A DNA stretch of 64,000 bases from NCBI GenBank assembly GCA_946800325.1, contig OX326957.1, positions 53,501,798 to 53,565,797 on the forward strand. Reading direction: 5' to 3'. The position numbers were made by a program, and so were the translations under genes. Below the pieces are notes generated by a model. It had not been told where the DNA came from, did not search any database, and worked only from the letters and a program-made list of their open reading frames with translations. Of this stretch, positions 1 to 12,440 are shown in pieces. Positions within the stretch are counted from its first letter, which is position 1, and every line of letters begins with the position of its first letter. Source of the stretch: Luzula sylvatica. Taxonomy: Eukaryota > Streptophyta > Magnoliopsida > Poales > Juncaceae.

Positions 1-860
1 TATGTGCTGGCAGTGTTAAGCCGTAAAACCGTGTTAAGCCGTAAAACTGTGTTAGCGGATTTGATAAAAATTTCATACTTATGGGTTAACACGTGTTAAT
101 TCTTGAATTAACAGTTATACAATTTTCATTAAGGAAATTTGGTAGATGTTATGGGTGATAAAATGTGTAAATATCACTCAAAAAATTTCCAATTAACATG
201 TGTAACCAACATTTGTAAATATCAGTCAACTATTAATCCGCAATTAACATGTATTAAGTGTAAATCGACAGTAATTAATCGAATGTTAATGTATATATAA
301 CAGTAATTAACAACAATATCACTCAACCATTTTTTTATTAACCATCCAATTAGCAGATATCAATTAACACAATATCACTTAAAAAATCACACTTGAATTA
401 ACACTTAAGAGATACCAATCACACTTCAATTAACAGTATATATAACTCGAATTACAATCCAATTAACAGATACCAATTAACACAAGTAAACTTAAAGAAT
501 TATATTCCAATTAACACTTAATACACAAATTACATTTCAATTAACATCTATCAATTAACAACATTAAACTCCAAAAAATTACATTCCAAAATTACATCTA
601 CCAATTAACAGCCCCTGAAAAAATCCCTGAAAATTACAAAAAAGTTCCTGAAAATTACAAAAAAGTCCCTGAAAATCACAAAAAAGCCCCTGAACAATTA
701 CAGAAAAGCCCCTGAAAACAGAAATTAACAGCAGTTAACAGGAATTAGCAGGAAATAGCAGGAATTACCAGTAATAGCAAAAAATTAACAGGAATTAACA
801 GAAATTAACTGGAATTACCCAGGAATTTACTGGAATTACCAGAAATTACCAGGGATTTAC
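1..860. repeat. AATTAACA-rich degenerate repeat tract
   Basis: Short units such as CAATTAACA, TCCAATTAACA and GGAATTAACAG recur dozens of times with variable AT spacers. A sub-block at about 610-710 repeats CCCTGAAAATTACAAAAAAG. I see no coding potential. It looks like a decayed tandem repeat or the edge of a larger repeat lying left of the window. Confidence 0.6.
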
Positions 861-1320
861 CAAAAAAAGGAATTAAGAGCAAGAACTCGAATTTAAGCAA
901 AAAAGTAACAAAAAAGTCGAATCTAAGCAAGAAATTTACAAAAAAAACTCGAATCTAAGCAAGAAAATAACAACAAACTCAAATCTAAGCAAGAAAATAC
1001 TAAAAAAATTCGAATCTTAGCAAGAAATCAACAAAAAAAACCGGATCTAAGCAAGAAATTAACAAAAAAACTCGAATCTAAGCAAGAATTAACAAAAAAA
1101 ACTTGGATCTAAGCAAGAAAATAATAACAAACTCGAATCCAAGCAAGAAAATACTAAAAAAACTCGAATCTTAGCAAGAAATCAACAAAAAAAAAACCGG
1201 ATCTAAGCAAGAAAACGAACAAAAACCCGATCTAAGCAAGAAATCAACTATTAATTCCTTATAAGTAACCACTTCTTCTTCGAAAATCTTGCAAAACGAA
1301 CAAAAAAAACCGGATCTAAC
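860..1320. repeat. Tandem array of about 33-bp units (TCGAATCTAAGCAAGAAA)
   Basis: About eleven imperfect copies of a unit built on the core TCTAAGCAAGAAA alternate with A-runs and AACAAAA. A longer period is visible: a block of about 95 bp at 968-1064 (unit variants ending in the CCGGATC form) recurs almost unchanged at about 1126-1220, so the array has higher-order structure. Confidence 0.7.
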
Positions 1321-1331
1321 CTTTGGTATTG

Positions 1332-1335
<4 letters not shown>

Positions 1336-1374
<39 letters not shown>
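1336..1374. repeat. (GA)n microsatellite
   Basis: An uninterrupted purine dinucleotide run, followed by more GA-rich sequence to about 1405. It creates spurious Arg-Glu reading frames. A similar GA-rich stretch followed by a GGGTCGGGT-type motif occurs at about 24060-24230, which may mean that both belong to one repeat family. Confidence 0.85.
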
Positions 1375-1379
<5 letters not shown>

Positions 1380-3820
1380 TGTGAGAATGAGAGGAGAGAG
1401 AGAAAAATAGGGTTTGTAATTTTATATACGGGTCGGGTCCGTTATGCCTTAAGCCCGTTAAGTCCAAAGTCCGATTTGCCTTATATGAGAGGAAAAAAAT
1501 GGTGCCATCAATTAACACCTCATTTTGATGACACATCAACACTCTTGGGGACAGTTGAGGAGATATACATCGCGACTCTTTATTTTAATTTAATCATTGA
1601 GCCGCAAGCCAAAGAATTGGGGCCATCAACAATGAACCAAACAAACAAATGACCTAAATTTACGAAATCAAATTTATTTAATAATTGCCTCCGTTCCAAT
1701 GTATCACACTGCCATTTGTTGCAAACACACCCTGTTTTTTATTCTTCCAAAATGCAGTTACTTATTAAACAAGTAACATGTGTCAATTGCCACTATACAA
1801 CAAAATTGACCAACACTTGCAAAAAAAGTTAAAAGAACATATACTTTTATCAACAATAAATTAATTTCACCACTAATATTTATGGTCATGTAGTATTAGT
1901 ATATGATATAGGAAAGGGGTTGAAGGGGGAGAGGTGTTTCGTCCCAAAAACTAAAAACTGGGCAGCCTTCTTCTCGGCCAGTGAAACATAATCTTTCGAT
2001 GCTACGCGGGATGAACACTGGTACAATGAAACAGTAAAAATACCAGTGGATAGGAATTGATGGGCAATATCGTCATTTCCTTAGCAAGCATCGTGTTCGC
2101 GTGATCTCCGTACACGTGTGGAAGGGGGCTCTATATCTCGTATGTCGGTCACAAGGGCACCAATTAAATTCACAGGTAAACATATCTACTATGGATATGT
2201 AGATGTAGATGTAATATATATATATATAAATATATATATCAGTTCATGATTAGACATAACAACGTATTCAATATTTCCAAACTAATTGCATGATACTTTT
2301 ACCGTTTTTTCGTAACCATTCATTCAGAGTTTATATAAAGAGACGAAATATCATTAATATATATATCCTGCCACTGTACAATAAAAAAGCATATCAATAT
2401 CAATACAGGATACAGCCAAGTTGTATTCGTATTTGGTTAGTCTAGAATATGACAAAATGTACGTATAATCTACGGATTGGTGTGCGTACTAATATTATTA
2501 AGATTAAGATAGTAATAGTAATAGTAATAGTAATAGTAATAGTAACTAGTGGAGCCTTCAAAAGTATTGACTGGTCGCCTTCACGAGTTAGTCGTTGGAT
2601 TCCCACCACAATCTTGATGATCCCATCATATTATGTGTATTACTAATTAATAATTAATTTATGATTAATTAATGATATTGATAAAAAAATATTAATGAAT
2701 ATATATTTTAATTATGTATTAATTAATTATTAATGAAATATATTTTTATTAATTAATTAAATAATATTGTTAATTGATGATATAGATGACCCAATGAAAA
2801 ATGTGAAAAACAGTAAATGGCCTCACTATATTATGATCCCATTTAACCTTCTCCAAGATTTCATCACCACAATTTTTATATTTTAGTTAACACGTTTAGT
2901 TAACATAATAATTAACCTATATTATATAATTGACGTCTATTTGAATTAACAATTTTTAATTCATATTAATTAACTATTAAGTATCTATCTTTTGTTAATT
3001 ATTATGTTAATTAAGTGTGTTAATTATGATACGGAAGACGGCGGTAATAAAATATGGAGACAAAATATAATTAATTCTACTTGTATTATTTATGAACCTC
3101 CATAAACCTAAATTGCAAATAAATGAATCTTATATATTAAAAATTGCATAAAGTTGCTTTATCTTTTTTATGAAATTGCAGCATCATGTAAACAATGTGA
3201 TCACGAGAACTTTAAATACATACGATCATTCTTATTCACGATGAAAAGTGAAATAACTCTCTCATTTTGTGGTTTTGAATTGATGGCATCTTATGATAGA
3301 GATTTCGCTCGATTTTAAAATAAATAAACCATTTGAGATATTAGAAGAATACTGAATAAAATAAAATGATACTTGTATTATATGATTTATGTGTTTTTTT
3401 CTCTAATTAGTTAATATATTCTTCCATTAGGATTGTTTATATTATTTTCCTAGTAACAAATTATTGATGAGATTGAGATGTTCAAACAACAAAGAAGGGA
3501 CGTTCAATTGATAAATGGAGATCGATTATAGCATATGGATTTGCCACATTTTACAAAACAAAATTCAGATGAACCAAATAACCGTCACAATATTTATGAA
3601 ATTAATTAGCCATTTATAATGTTATTTTGAAGCCATTTTAACAAAAAAAATATGTCATTTATGATTTTAATTGTAATACTTTATGAATGATATATGTATC
3701 TTGTATGATATGGCATAAAACTTTGAATACAAACAAAATGTTATTTTGAAGCCATTTTAATTGTAATACTTTAATTAACACTTTTTTTTTAAATTGTGAA
3801 ATATATAACTAATACATTTA
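1375..3820. other. Intergenic, no gene recognised
   Basis: I find no supported gene. The segment 1910-2180 is less AT-rich and contains a G-box (CACGTG) near 2113, but no conserved reading frame follows it. It also contains a (TA)n run at about 2214-2240, a (TAGTAA)n microsatellite at about 2511-2547, and AT-rich DNA with many TTAATTAA motifs at 2640-3010. Confidence 0.5.
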
Positions 3821-4471
3821 GGGGTTGTTTGGATAACGGCATTAGAAACTACAACATTGGTTTGAACCAATGCGGGTACAATTCCCGTAGTAGCTACTTA
3901 ACTTTTGATGTTTGGACTTAAGAACATGAAATTGTTGTAAATGCAATTCTTATGTTTGGACCAATGTAAATAGTGTTGTAACTCTAAGATATTGTAAATA
4001 TAAATTAACTAGAAGATGTTTGTAAATGCAATTTCTTATTAAGACATGTACATATAAACTATGTCATTTCTAGTTTTAACCCACAAAAATCAAGTTAGAG
4101 CTCATAATCAGATTAAAATATAATAAATACATGTCATACTACTAATACAACATACAATTTTGAAGTTAGGAATATTTAAATTAAAATTGTTGAAAATTTA
4201 TTAATAAACTTGAATATATACAACTTTTTCAAACAACTCATTGTTCACAAAAAATATTAACACATATTTAATTTAATATTTAGTTAATTTTCCATTCCTG
4301 CTTTTGTGACCATTGTAATTTTCATGAGAATCTCAATTGCTGTAATATAATGGTATAAAGAAGATAGAAATGCGGTAATATAACAACTGCAATAATTCAA
4401 ACATAAGTTTTAGACTTATTGCAGCAATTCCTACTACTAAATATCTTTATTATCTTTATCCAAACATCCCC
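3821..4471. mobile_element. MITE with terminal inverted repeats GGGGTTGTTTGGATAA
   Basis: The left end (3821-3836) and the reverse complement of the right end (4456-4471) differ at one base in 16 (GGGGTTGTTTGGATAA against GGGGATGTTTGGATAA). They are flanked by TTA on the left and TAA on the right. The interior is 651 bp, AT-rich and non-coding. Such GGGG(T)TGTTTGG termini are typical of small non-autonomous DNA transposons in plants. The superfamily (PIF/Harbinger or hAT) cannot be fixed because the target duplication is ambiguous. Confidence 0.7.
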
Positions 4472-4933
4472 TAATTTAACATGGTAATTAACAATGACAA
4501 TTCTATAATACACCTATTTTATTAATTAATTAGATATCTTTTATTATGTAATTGATCATTTATTACTATCTAAGCATGGAACTAATACGTAACTGAAATT
4601 TTGTACCAATTATTTTTTTCATTGGAAAATAGTGTGAGAAAGATATGTAATTGACATGTGATATATAATTAGCATCCACATATTCCTAATTAATATTAAG
4701 AAGTTGTTATTTATGTGTTTTTTGTTAATTATTATGGTAAATTGAGGTGTTTTTACTTTGATTGTTATATATATTATCTGTTTAACTACAATTTGAAAAT
4801 GATTATGTAATTATACATAACATATGGATATGAATACGATACATAGTTCATTTAGAAGGAAATCGAAAGAAAATGACACAATGACACGTTAGATAACTCA
4901 CTAATTTGCATTTACGTTTTGCATTATGCTACA

Positions 4934-5829
4934 CTAGTTTTATCTCCACGCAATTGCGCGGGACAACATATCTATTTTTTTACATGTTTTTTATATAATT
5001 ATTTAAATAGAATTAATTCGTGTGCGAATTAACATGCGAGCGTATGAACTAAATTAATCTAATCATGACATATTTGTAAATATCATGATATCAATAGATG
5101 CATAAGATTCATGAAATTAATCTATCACGGATATTATTTTATGATATAATTTGTATAAATAGCATTTGTTCAGGTGCTTTTAAAATCGATTAATATAATT
5201 AAGACATATTCGCAAATATATTTGATGTCAATAGATGCATTATAGTTACGGTTCATTAAATGATCACAATGTGTCGAGATGGATACAACAGGCAAATGTC
5301 AAAAAAACTCGCATAAATTTGAGGTTACAAAATTTCATATATACCTGTGTAAAATGAGCAAATACAAAAAAAATTGAAAAGCAAAAAAAGGACCAAAATG
5401 TAAAAAAAAAAAAAAAAAATTGGGTAAAAAGCAAAATTATCGAAAAAAAATTGAACTTACGAAATTGCATACATAACCCTGCCCAATGAGCAAATTAAAA
5501 AAAAAATTGGAAAATTGAAAAATAAGAGAAAATGATCAAAATGTAAAAAAGGACCAAAATATAAAAAAAAGATAAATATGCAAAAAAGGACCAAAATATA
5601 AAATAGGAAAAAAACATCAAAATGTAAAAAAGGACAAAAATTTAAATAAACCAAAAAAAGTACCAAAATATAAAATAAGAAAAAGGGCCAAAATGTAAAA
5701 AATGACCAAAATGAAAATAAAAAAAGGACAAAAATGTAAATAAACAAAAAAGGACAAAAATGTAAATATATCAAAGAGGTGACGTGGCCTCATGTATGAT
5801 CAAGAATTTTATTTACTTTATACATAAGT
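4934..5829 (-). mobile_element. Non-autonomous Helitron with internal GGACCAAAATG array
   Basis: Read on the minus strand, the element starts near 5829 with the family 5' end CTTATGTATAAAGTA and ends with a GC-rich near-palindrome (CCCGCGCAATTGCG) just before CTAG at 4934-4937, followed by T. That is the Helitron 3' signature (hairpin plus CTRR, insertion at A/T). About 5340-5780 is an array of about 20-bp units, TTTGGTCCTTTTTTACAT on the element strand, shared with the Helitrons near 29.5, 42.7 and 46.2 kb. No Rep/helicase is present, so it is non-autonomous. Confidence 0.7.
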
Positions 5830-7150
5830 ATAATTGGTTTGAATTATAATTTATCCACACTCTTATTTTGGCCCAATTTTGTATAATTTTCTCGTATCAC
5901 ATCTTTGCATGTATTTCAATCATTAGATTTTATATGTGCCAAAATTTAGATTATTGATTAATCATTATTTTTTATGGTCATATTCTTTTGTATCCACTTA
6001 TGTGTCATTTATTTTACAGGTTTTAAGTATTCTTACAATGTCAAATCATCATATATTAATAATGTAGACTATTATTATTGGTTATGTTCACGTTACATTA
6101 AATATATTCAATTATTTATCGTTTCACAGAAGATTACATGATCAGATGTGAAAACAATGGAAGATGAAAAATTTATATATGAAATACTAATAAATTAATA
6201 TATAATATTATAAAACATACGACCTGTATTAATATTATTTTTAGAACTTTAATTTTAAAATCCATCGAATTTGTTCATTTGATTTTTCTCTTTAGTTTGA
6301 CATCCATATTAGTATAATTCATACATACCGTTTTTCATAATTTGACTTGTAAATATATTATGTTAAAAAAATACAATGTTAAAATATGTATATCTACGTA
6401 ATACAATTTTAAGTATTATTATTTATTTTTAAAGATATTATAAATAAGAAAGATAATTATAGATAAATACGTTCATTTTGAACTGATATTATCAATATTA
6501 TAATACAAATTTGTATTTTATATTACAATGAAAAATATGATTAATATACTCGTCCCGTAGGGCGATTATTTTCATAGTTTAATAGTTTTAAATTTTAATG
6601 AATGAACAATCCAATATCCAATCATCTCGTCAACCTCTATAATCTCATTGGTCTATATTTCCATTGATTTTAAAACCTTGGTGATTTGACCAAAGTATAT
6701 ATGATTATTGATTTTTAATGTTCTTAGATTTGATTAATGTGTTAGACTCCATATTTCATTTTTAAAGTCCATCTTACACATTGAATAATCTAGGATAATG
6801 CTAAAATCCATTTTTAATGCCAAAGTAGAAGACGGGTATTGGAGACAAAAAGCATCCAAGAAAAAAGAGGAGGCTTTGAAGAAAAGATGTATGATGGGAT
6901 TTATGGATGTGAAGATCTCAACTTTGCATCATTTTTTTCTTCATAAAAGAAGAGAAGAAAGAAATAATGCACGAGATGCCAATGCCAGCCAGCTATTCTC
7001 CTCCTTTTTCTCAAAAGTAAGAGCAAGAATCATTTTCCTTTGTTAGGAAAAAACCAGGAAACGGAATCTTGCATTTGTTTGACCAAGATAAATGCTAAAA
7101 AGAGCCTTAAAAGACAAAACTACATAAACAAAAGCTTGGACTCGAGAAAG
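5830..7150. other. AT-rich intergenic DNA, no gene recognised
   Basis: No conserved reading frame is seen. A GC patch (CTCGTCCCGTAGGGCGA) near 6549-6565 resembles the GC hairpins of Helitron ends elsewhere in the window, but no matching end was found. The open frame at 6798-7046 shows no family resemblance and was not accepted as a gene. Confidence 0.45.
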
Positions 7151-7159
7151 ATGGTCATG

Positions 7160-7483
7160 ACTCATGGCACGTGAGCACATTTCCTTTATACTTTTTCTAC
7201 GAGCATAGCCATGAGTGCACAAACGAAACGAAGCCCCCTTTTCTAGAGCTTGGGATCCTATTAAAAAGATGTAATCGATATCATTAAAGGAAACACCACA
7301 GCAATAATTTGTGTAATGACATTATCGAATAATTTAACTTGGCCATTTAATTTGGATTTTGTTATGATAGTAATAACTAATAAGAACTCGTACCGAGAGG
7401 ATTGTAACCGGTACGTAAAATTTGTCTCTTCAGTCCAATACAATCAGGAACCCGGTACCCCAAATCAGAAGTTTGTCACAATG

Positions 7484-7523
<40 letters not shown>

Positions 7524-7787
7524 ACTATAGTTAAGCTAGAGATCAGTATTTGGCAGGAGTAGGAATGATAGACCCCTTCAATTCCCCAAAAAGAAAACCA
7601 AACCCACACCTCTTTCGCTTGCTTTGGTTCGGTTTGTTTTTCTCATTTTCTGAGCTCACTCACTGACCCACCCCACCCACCTCTCTCTCTCTCTCGCGTC
7701 CATAAAAATGCTCTCTTTCTCCATTGTTCTCTTCTTCTCTTCTCCCTTTTCTCCCCCCCTTTCTTTCTAAAACCTCTTTTTTTCTCT
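7160..7787 (+). promoter_or_regulatory. GRF promoter and pyrimidine-rich 5' leader
   Basis: A G-box (CACGTG) lies at 7168-7173. A (CT)n tract at about 7486-7518 and further CT-rich stretches at 7680-7790 lie directly before the GRF start codon, as is common in plant 5' leaders. The transcription start cannot be placed exactly from the sequence. Confidence 0.5.
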
Positions 7788-9608
7788 ATGGATGGTATGA
7801 TGGTCTCTTCTTCAGAGCCACCACAAGAAAGGACGTTGTTCGGATCTACTTCTTTCAAGCTCGACAAGTCCAATAATGCCGAAGAAAGCGATCTATTCGG
7901 ATCTGGTTCTTTCAAGCACGACAGGTCTAGCAATGCTGAAGAAAACGAGGACGATGGTCATCAATGGAGGTTTAGTAAAGTTTCCAAAACTGATTCTTTG
8001 CCAAGAAACTCGGTTTATTCCCATGGAGAGGGGCAAATGCTCAGCTTTGCCTCCGCAAACACTCACAACCCTTCGCATTCTTACTACTACACCCCTTCAA
8101 ATCACCACCCTTATTTCCGAAATGAAGGTATTATTGCTCTATAATCTATCGCTCATTATCATAAATTTTCTTTTCATACACGAGCAATAAATCTCGCTAC
8201 TTTTCTGGTATTGTTACTTATTTCTAGGAAAAGTTGCAAGCTTTTTTTGTATTTTGCATTTTTGCTTGGATCCAGCTCGAGCTACTTACTGTTTTCTGAT
8301 AAACAACAAAAACTTTTTGCCTCATTACTCAAAATTATTCGCAATATTTTGCTCTCTCAACAACTTCCTATTTTAAGATCAGAGAGGCTTTATTGCTTGA
8401 CCCTTTTTGACTGTTTGGTTTATGGTATACATAATATAGCAGTGTCATTTTCTCCCCTTTTCAAGACCATAATATCCAAAGTAGAAAATCATAAAAACTT
8501 TTCTACTTGTCCGAATTTATATCCTTTTTTTCCTTTTATTCACAATCCATTAGATCTACTTGCTCATTTACATTCTAACATCAAAACTTCAGGGGGTATG
8601 AACGCAAATATGCAAGACGCAATGGGAAGAGCGAGAGGACCCTTCACGCCCTCGCAATGGATGGAACTAGAGCACCAAGCATTGCTATACAAATACATGG
8701 CCGCAAATGCCCCTATTCCTCAAAGCCTTCTCCTCCCTCTCAGACGAAGTCTCCTCTCTTCTCCCCATTTCCCCCCTCCCTTCTCCTCTGGGTACTTCTC
8801 GGGGTACCCGTTGGGAGGAATAGGAGGGTACTCTCTGACGAGCGGCGTCGGTGGGGACGCGGAGCCGGGGAGGTGTAGGAGAACCGATGGGAAGAAATGG
8901 AGGTGTTCGAGAGACGCGGTCCCGGATCAAAAGTACTGTGAGCGCCACATCAACAGAGGTCGCCACCGTTCAAGAAAGCATGTGGAACCCCAAACCCAAA
9001 CCCAACCCCGCCTTTCCTCTTCCGTTACCAACAAACCTACTCCTGCCACGTCATCATCTCCTGCTGACGTGGCTGCCAGGTCAGCATTGCAACGTACGTC
9101 TCCCAGCCTATACAGAGAAGAAGATAATCTCTCGCTTTTGAGCCCGATGCTTCCTTTTTCGTCTAAAAACCAGAGTAATGGTTTGTCCGAATCGTCAGAG
9201 TTCGGTACGCATACTAACCTGCACCATTTCATGGACGAGACCGGTACGGACCAGTCGTACCATCGTTACCAGTCGTGGCCAGAATTACAAGACGAAAGAA
9301 CCCAGCTTTCCATTTCGATACCTTCTTTGGGCGGGCCGCTCGGCGAGGTTTTGAACAAGAATTGCGGGGCGCACGACGATGCGAAGGAGCAAGGTATCAA
9401 GGGAGGGTTGAATCTGTTAATGGGTAGCGGATGGGATTTGGATTCGGATCCGCAACCCGAAGCGTCTCCGACTGGAGTCTTGCAGAAGACCGGGTTCGGA
9501 TCCTTGTCTTCGAGTGCGGGTAGTAGCCCGAGATTGGAGAGTTATAAAGCTCATGATGATCTTGGGTCCATACTCGTTAATCATTTGAGTAACTTATCTT
9601 CTGTTTAA
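7788..9608 (+). CDS. GRF: Growth-regulating factor (GRF) transcription factor, QLQ + WRC domains
   Basis: Two exons are predicted: 7788-8127 and 8593-9608, intron GT-AG, 451 aa. The QLQ domain is at about residues 130-166 (FTPSQWMELEHQALLYKY), where the family binds the GIF coactivator. The WRC domain is at about 202-246, with C-x9-C-x10-C-x2-H zinc ligands and the basic RHRSRK nuclear-localisation and DNA-binding stretch. C-terminal GRF motifs follow: TQLSISIP (about residue 349), GGPLGEVLN and a GGLNLL stretch. This combination is diagnostic of plant GRFs, nuclear regulators of cell proliferation in leaves and other organs. Length and motifs suggest the longer GRF1-4-like class, but the exact orthologue is not assigned. 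QLQ and WRC share one exon here. Start chosen: first ATG after the CT-rich leader, in frame with the whole protein. The 465-aa open frame starting at 8211 runs through the intron and is not the real N-terminus. Confidence 0.95.
8966..8987 (+). promoter_or_regulatory. miR396 target site in GRF coding sequence
   Basis: The core TTCAAGAAAGC followed by ATGTGGAA pairs with miR396 (antisense to UUCCACAGCUUUCUUGAAC) with the one-base bulge typical of GRF sites. It lies at the 3' end of the WRC-coding region over the Arg-Ser-Arg-Lys-His-Val-Glu codons. In many GRFs the bulged position is C and the residue is Pro or Leu; here it is A and the residue is His. The site implies post-transcriptional repression by miR396. 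Confidence 0.88.
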
Positions 9609-10014
9609 TTAGATCGTTTTTGTTTTTGTTTTTGTTTTTGGAATTAGGGTTTGGTTTGTAAGGATTCGAGTACACTGTTATGGGTTTGTTTTGTTGATCT
9701 TCAATATGTACCATGTATCTTGATGTTTTATTTCGACTAACATGTTTCTTGTTGCATCATCTCTGTGATTATGTTAATTTTTATTTTGAGGGATTTAAAT
9801 AGAAATTACTCACCAGTCTTGAATAAATAACATGCCACACTAAGGCTGGCTCGGGCCGGCCCAGCATAAAAATAAAATTTATATTTATATCTAATCTGAT
9901 TCTTGAACAATCAATTGGATTCTCGGTTTCGTTAAAACGGATTTGGAGTTCCGGTTGTATGTAATCTGGTTTTCTGGATATAACTCCGAAAAAGAGGCGG
10001 CAGGACGGCAGGTC

Positions 10015-11495
10015 ATGTACCAGACAGGAGCCGTCCGATCTTCTCTGTCGGCGTTCATCCATCGTGGATTCTTGCATGGTCGTGTTTTGCGCGACTACTG
10101 TGGCAAGGCCAACCAGTCGAGAGGGGGTCTTCCTCGCTTCCACTGCCCTTCTCTCCCTTGCTCTCGGGTTGGCTTATATCTTCTTTAACTCTCTCAGGCA
10201 TTTTATCAAACACTTGTGTTGTTACCTTGTTTACAAAACTGCTTGTGGGTCTAGGGCGATGTTGTGAGGATCCAAGGAGACGAGTTCTGGCATATGACAC
10301 GTGTCCTTCGCCTTGGCGTCAATGCCAGGTTTATTGCTCAGTATTTATATACAAAATTTACTCGATCAATCAGCACAAATGTAATATTTCAAATCACAAT
10401 ACTGATTTTATAAATTTCCTTCTTGAATTGTAAGAGTGGGGCTATTTAACGGGTCGGGTAGTCTAGTGGAAGGCTCCATACAAAGAATAGACAAGAGCGG
10501 GTCGGATATCATTGCTTTAACGGATCCAATAACTGTTAAGCCACAAGGCATACAATGGCATGTTTTTGCTGCCTTTGGTAATTCATTTTTCTGTTGCCCA
10601 ATTATTATATTCCATCGTTATAATGTAATATTATCGGTTGCATTTTTTGATAATTAGGGACTCTCAAAGGCGGTAGGGCTGATTGGCTTATTGAGAAATG
10701 TACTGTATGTAATTTCTTTGTTTTTATATTAAACGCATGCCATGAATAATAATTCCTATTTTTCATGTAATTAGGAATTAGGGGCGAGCAGCGTGACACC
10801 TCTATTAACAGAGCGATGCCACACAATTGCAGAAAATAGAGTAGATAGATTGCAACGTGTTGTTTTAGCCGCAGTCAAACAATGTATATAACTTATATCT
10901 CTATATTTCATTTTTAGTTATTTATTCGATATATTTATTGACTTACTCGTATTAATTATTAATTCACTTGGTTTGTTTATTTTCAGGTCAAAGGCTACAT
11001 GCAATGACTCTAAACTCTCCTATAAACATAAGCCAACTTGTGCCAATAGTAAGTTAATCATTAAATACAATATTTTAAAGTGTTAACGGATGTGATTTAA
11101 GTATTATTGATATATTAATAGGTCAAAGAGTCGAAGCTTTCATTTATCGCCGTAGCAGAAGCAACGCCTCTATTAAGTACCTTGCCTCGTGAGTCTACTT
11201 CAATCCAGACTGGACTTCTTATTGTTGGACCAGAAGGGGGTAAAGTTAATGATCGTTTTTTTGTAATTATTACGCGCAATTAAAATAATAAATATTAATA
11301 CTGATTAATTTTTGTATAGATTTTACGAGTGAAGAGTTAAATATGATGAAAGAAGCTGGGGCAAAGGGAGTTGGTCTTGGGCCGTGTAGACTTCGAGTCG
11401 AGACGGCTACGATCGCGTTTCTGTCGAGTCTAATGCTCTGGTCTGATTCTCAAAACTCGAGTGATTTAATCCTAAATAACTTGGAGGTACACTAG
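10015..11495 (+). CDS. RsmE-family 16S rRNA (m3U) methyltransferase, organelle-targeted
   Basis: Eight exons with consistent phase: 10015-10167, 10255-10328, 10435-10577, 10658-10704, 10775-10883, 10987-11048, 11122-11239, 11320-11495; 293 aa. RsmE is a SPOUT-class (trefoil-knot) enzyme that methylates N3 of U1498 in small-subunit rRNA using SAM. Visible hallmarks are the PUA-like segment with GDEFWHMTRVLRLGVN, KCTELGASSVTPLLTER, the SAM-knot motif LLIVGPEGDFTSEEL, and LGPCRLRVETATIAFL. The first about 35 residues are rich in Arg, Ser and hydrophobic residues with almost no acids, consistent with a plastid or mitochondrial transit peptide. The start is the first in-frame ATG; the frame is open further upstream but without ATG. 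It lies 0.4 kb downstream of GRF in the same orientation, with its own introns and no sign of co-regulation. Confidence 0.92.
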
Positions 11496-12440
11496 CTAGT
11501 CTTTTAGTAAATTTCTTCTCTCAGAAAGGAGAGTACTCTAGATAAGGCAAATGGCACTTTTACATGTGTGCAATGGTTCATTAAGCATGAATGTCCATTC
11601 TTCTTCTCTAATATTTTGATCATTTAAATCATTTCGATTTCGAAATAAGAAATGTTTTGTAGTGTTTTGGTATAATGGATCCGGATCCAAATAAGAAATG
11701 TTTTCGCACTTGATATAGTTGCCACTTCTACATGATAATGCAAGAAATTTCAAAGTAATAATAAGCAGCAATTTTGTTTTATATGCGAAGTTAATATTTT
11801 TCTGACAGTTTTTATTGTTGTTATTTACGAGTAAATTGTATATCAACTCTCATAATGTTGTCTATCGGAATTTTATTATTTGGTGATTAAATTATAATTT
11901 TGTTTTTTATAAATTACATTTTGTTAGTTGGCGAAACATTTTATCAAACCAAAATCGAAGGAAATACCGTATTTTTTTAAAAAAATTACAAAACATGGTC
12001 TTGCTAGATCAGGATGTTATTTTCTAGTGAATCATCGAAATTCTTTCGTGGGATACCTCCAATAGCACTAAAATATACATACAATAGCACTAACGTGCTG
12101 GTAAGAATCAGCAATTCTTTCAGTGATGAAATGAGCAAAATTCTCGTATTTTTCATGTGCAAGTTCATCACTGATATTCTTAGTCTCCCATTGTTCGGAG
12201 GTCATGTTTTCGCAGTTGTTTTATTGAAAAACAATGAGTTCCCCGCATAGGGAAAGCCTCTGCTTATCAACTAACCGGAGCCGTTAATAATAATCTCTCT
12301 TCTCTATGACTATTACCTTTACCACGTCGGTTTCAGTCCTTATAATGCAGTAAAGATATGATAAACCCAATAGGTATGTCTGTTGTTTTAAGAAATGTAT
12401 CAATGACACTTTGTCCAGATTAGTAATTATACAAATAATA
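11496..12440. other. Intergenic, no gene recognised
   Basis: AT-rich DNA following the methyltransferase gene. A short duplication of the AAATAAGAAATGTTTT type is visible at about 11641-11705. The open frame at 12014-12250 shows no recognisable domain. Confidence 0.45.

Noticed and set aside
1323..1652. 109-codon frame with Arg-Glu repeats
   Set aside because: Generated by the (GA)n tract and lacks any domain.
6798..7046. 82-codon Lys/Arg-rich frame
   Set aside because: Composition follows local purine-rich DNA, with no conserved motif or splice partners.
8211..8592. N-terminal extension of the GRF reading frame
   Set aside because: This part is the intron: the frame is open by chance, while the upstream exon 7788-8127 joins in phase with GT-AG borders.
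9943..10014. Upstream start for the RsmE-like protein at a TTG codon
   Set aside because: Not an ATG; the first in-frame ATG at 10015 gives a plausible transit peptide.
12014..12250. 78-codon frame
   Set aside because: No domain, no exon partners, AT-rich surroundings.
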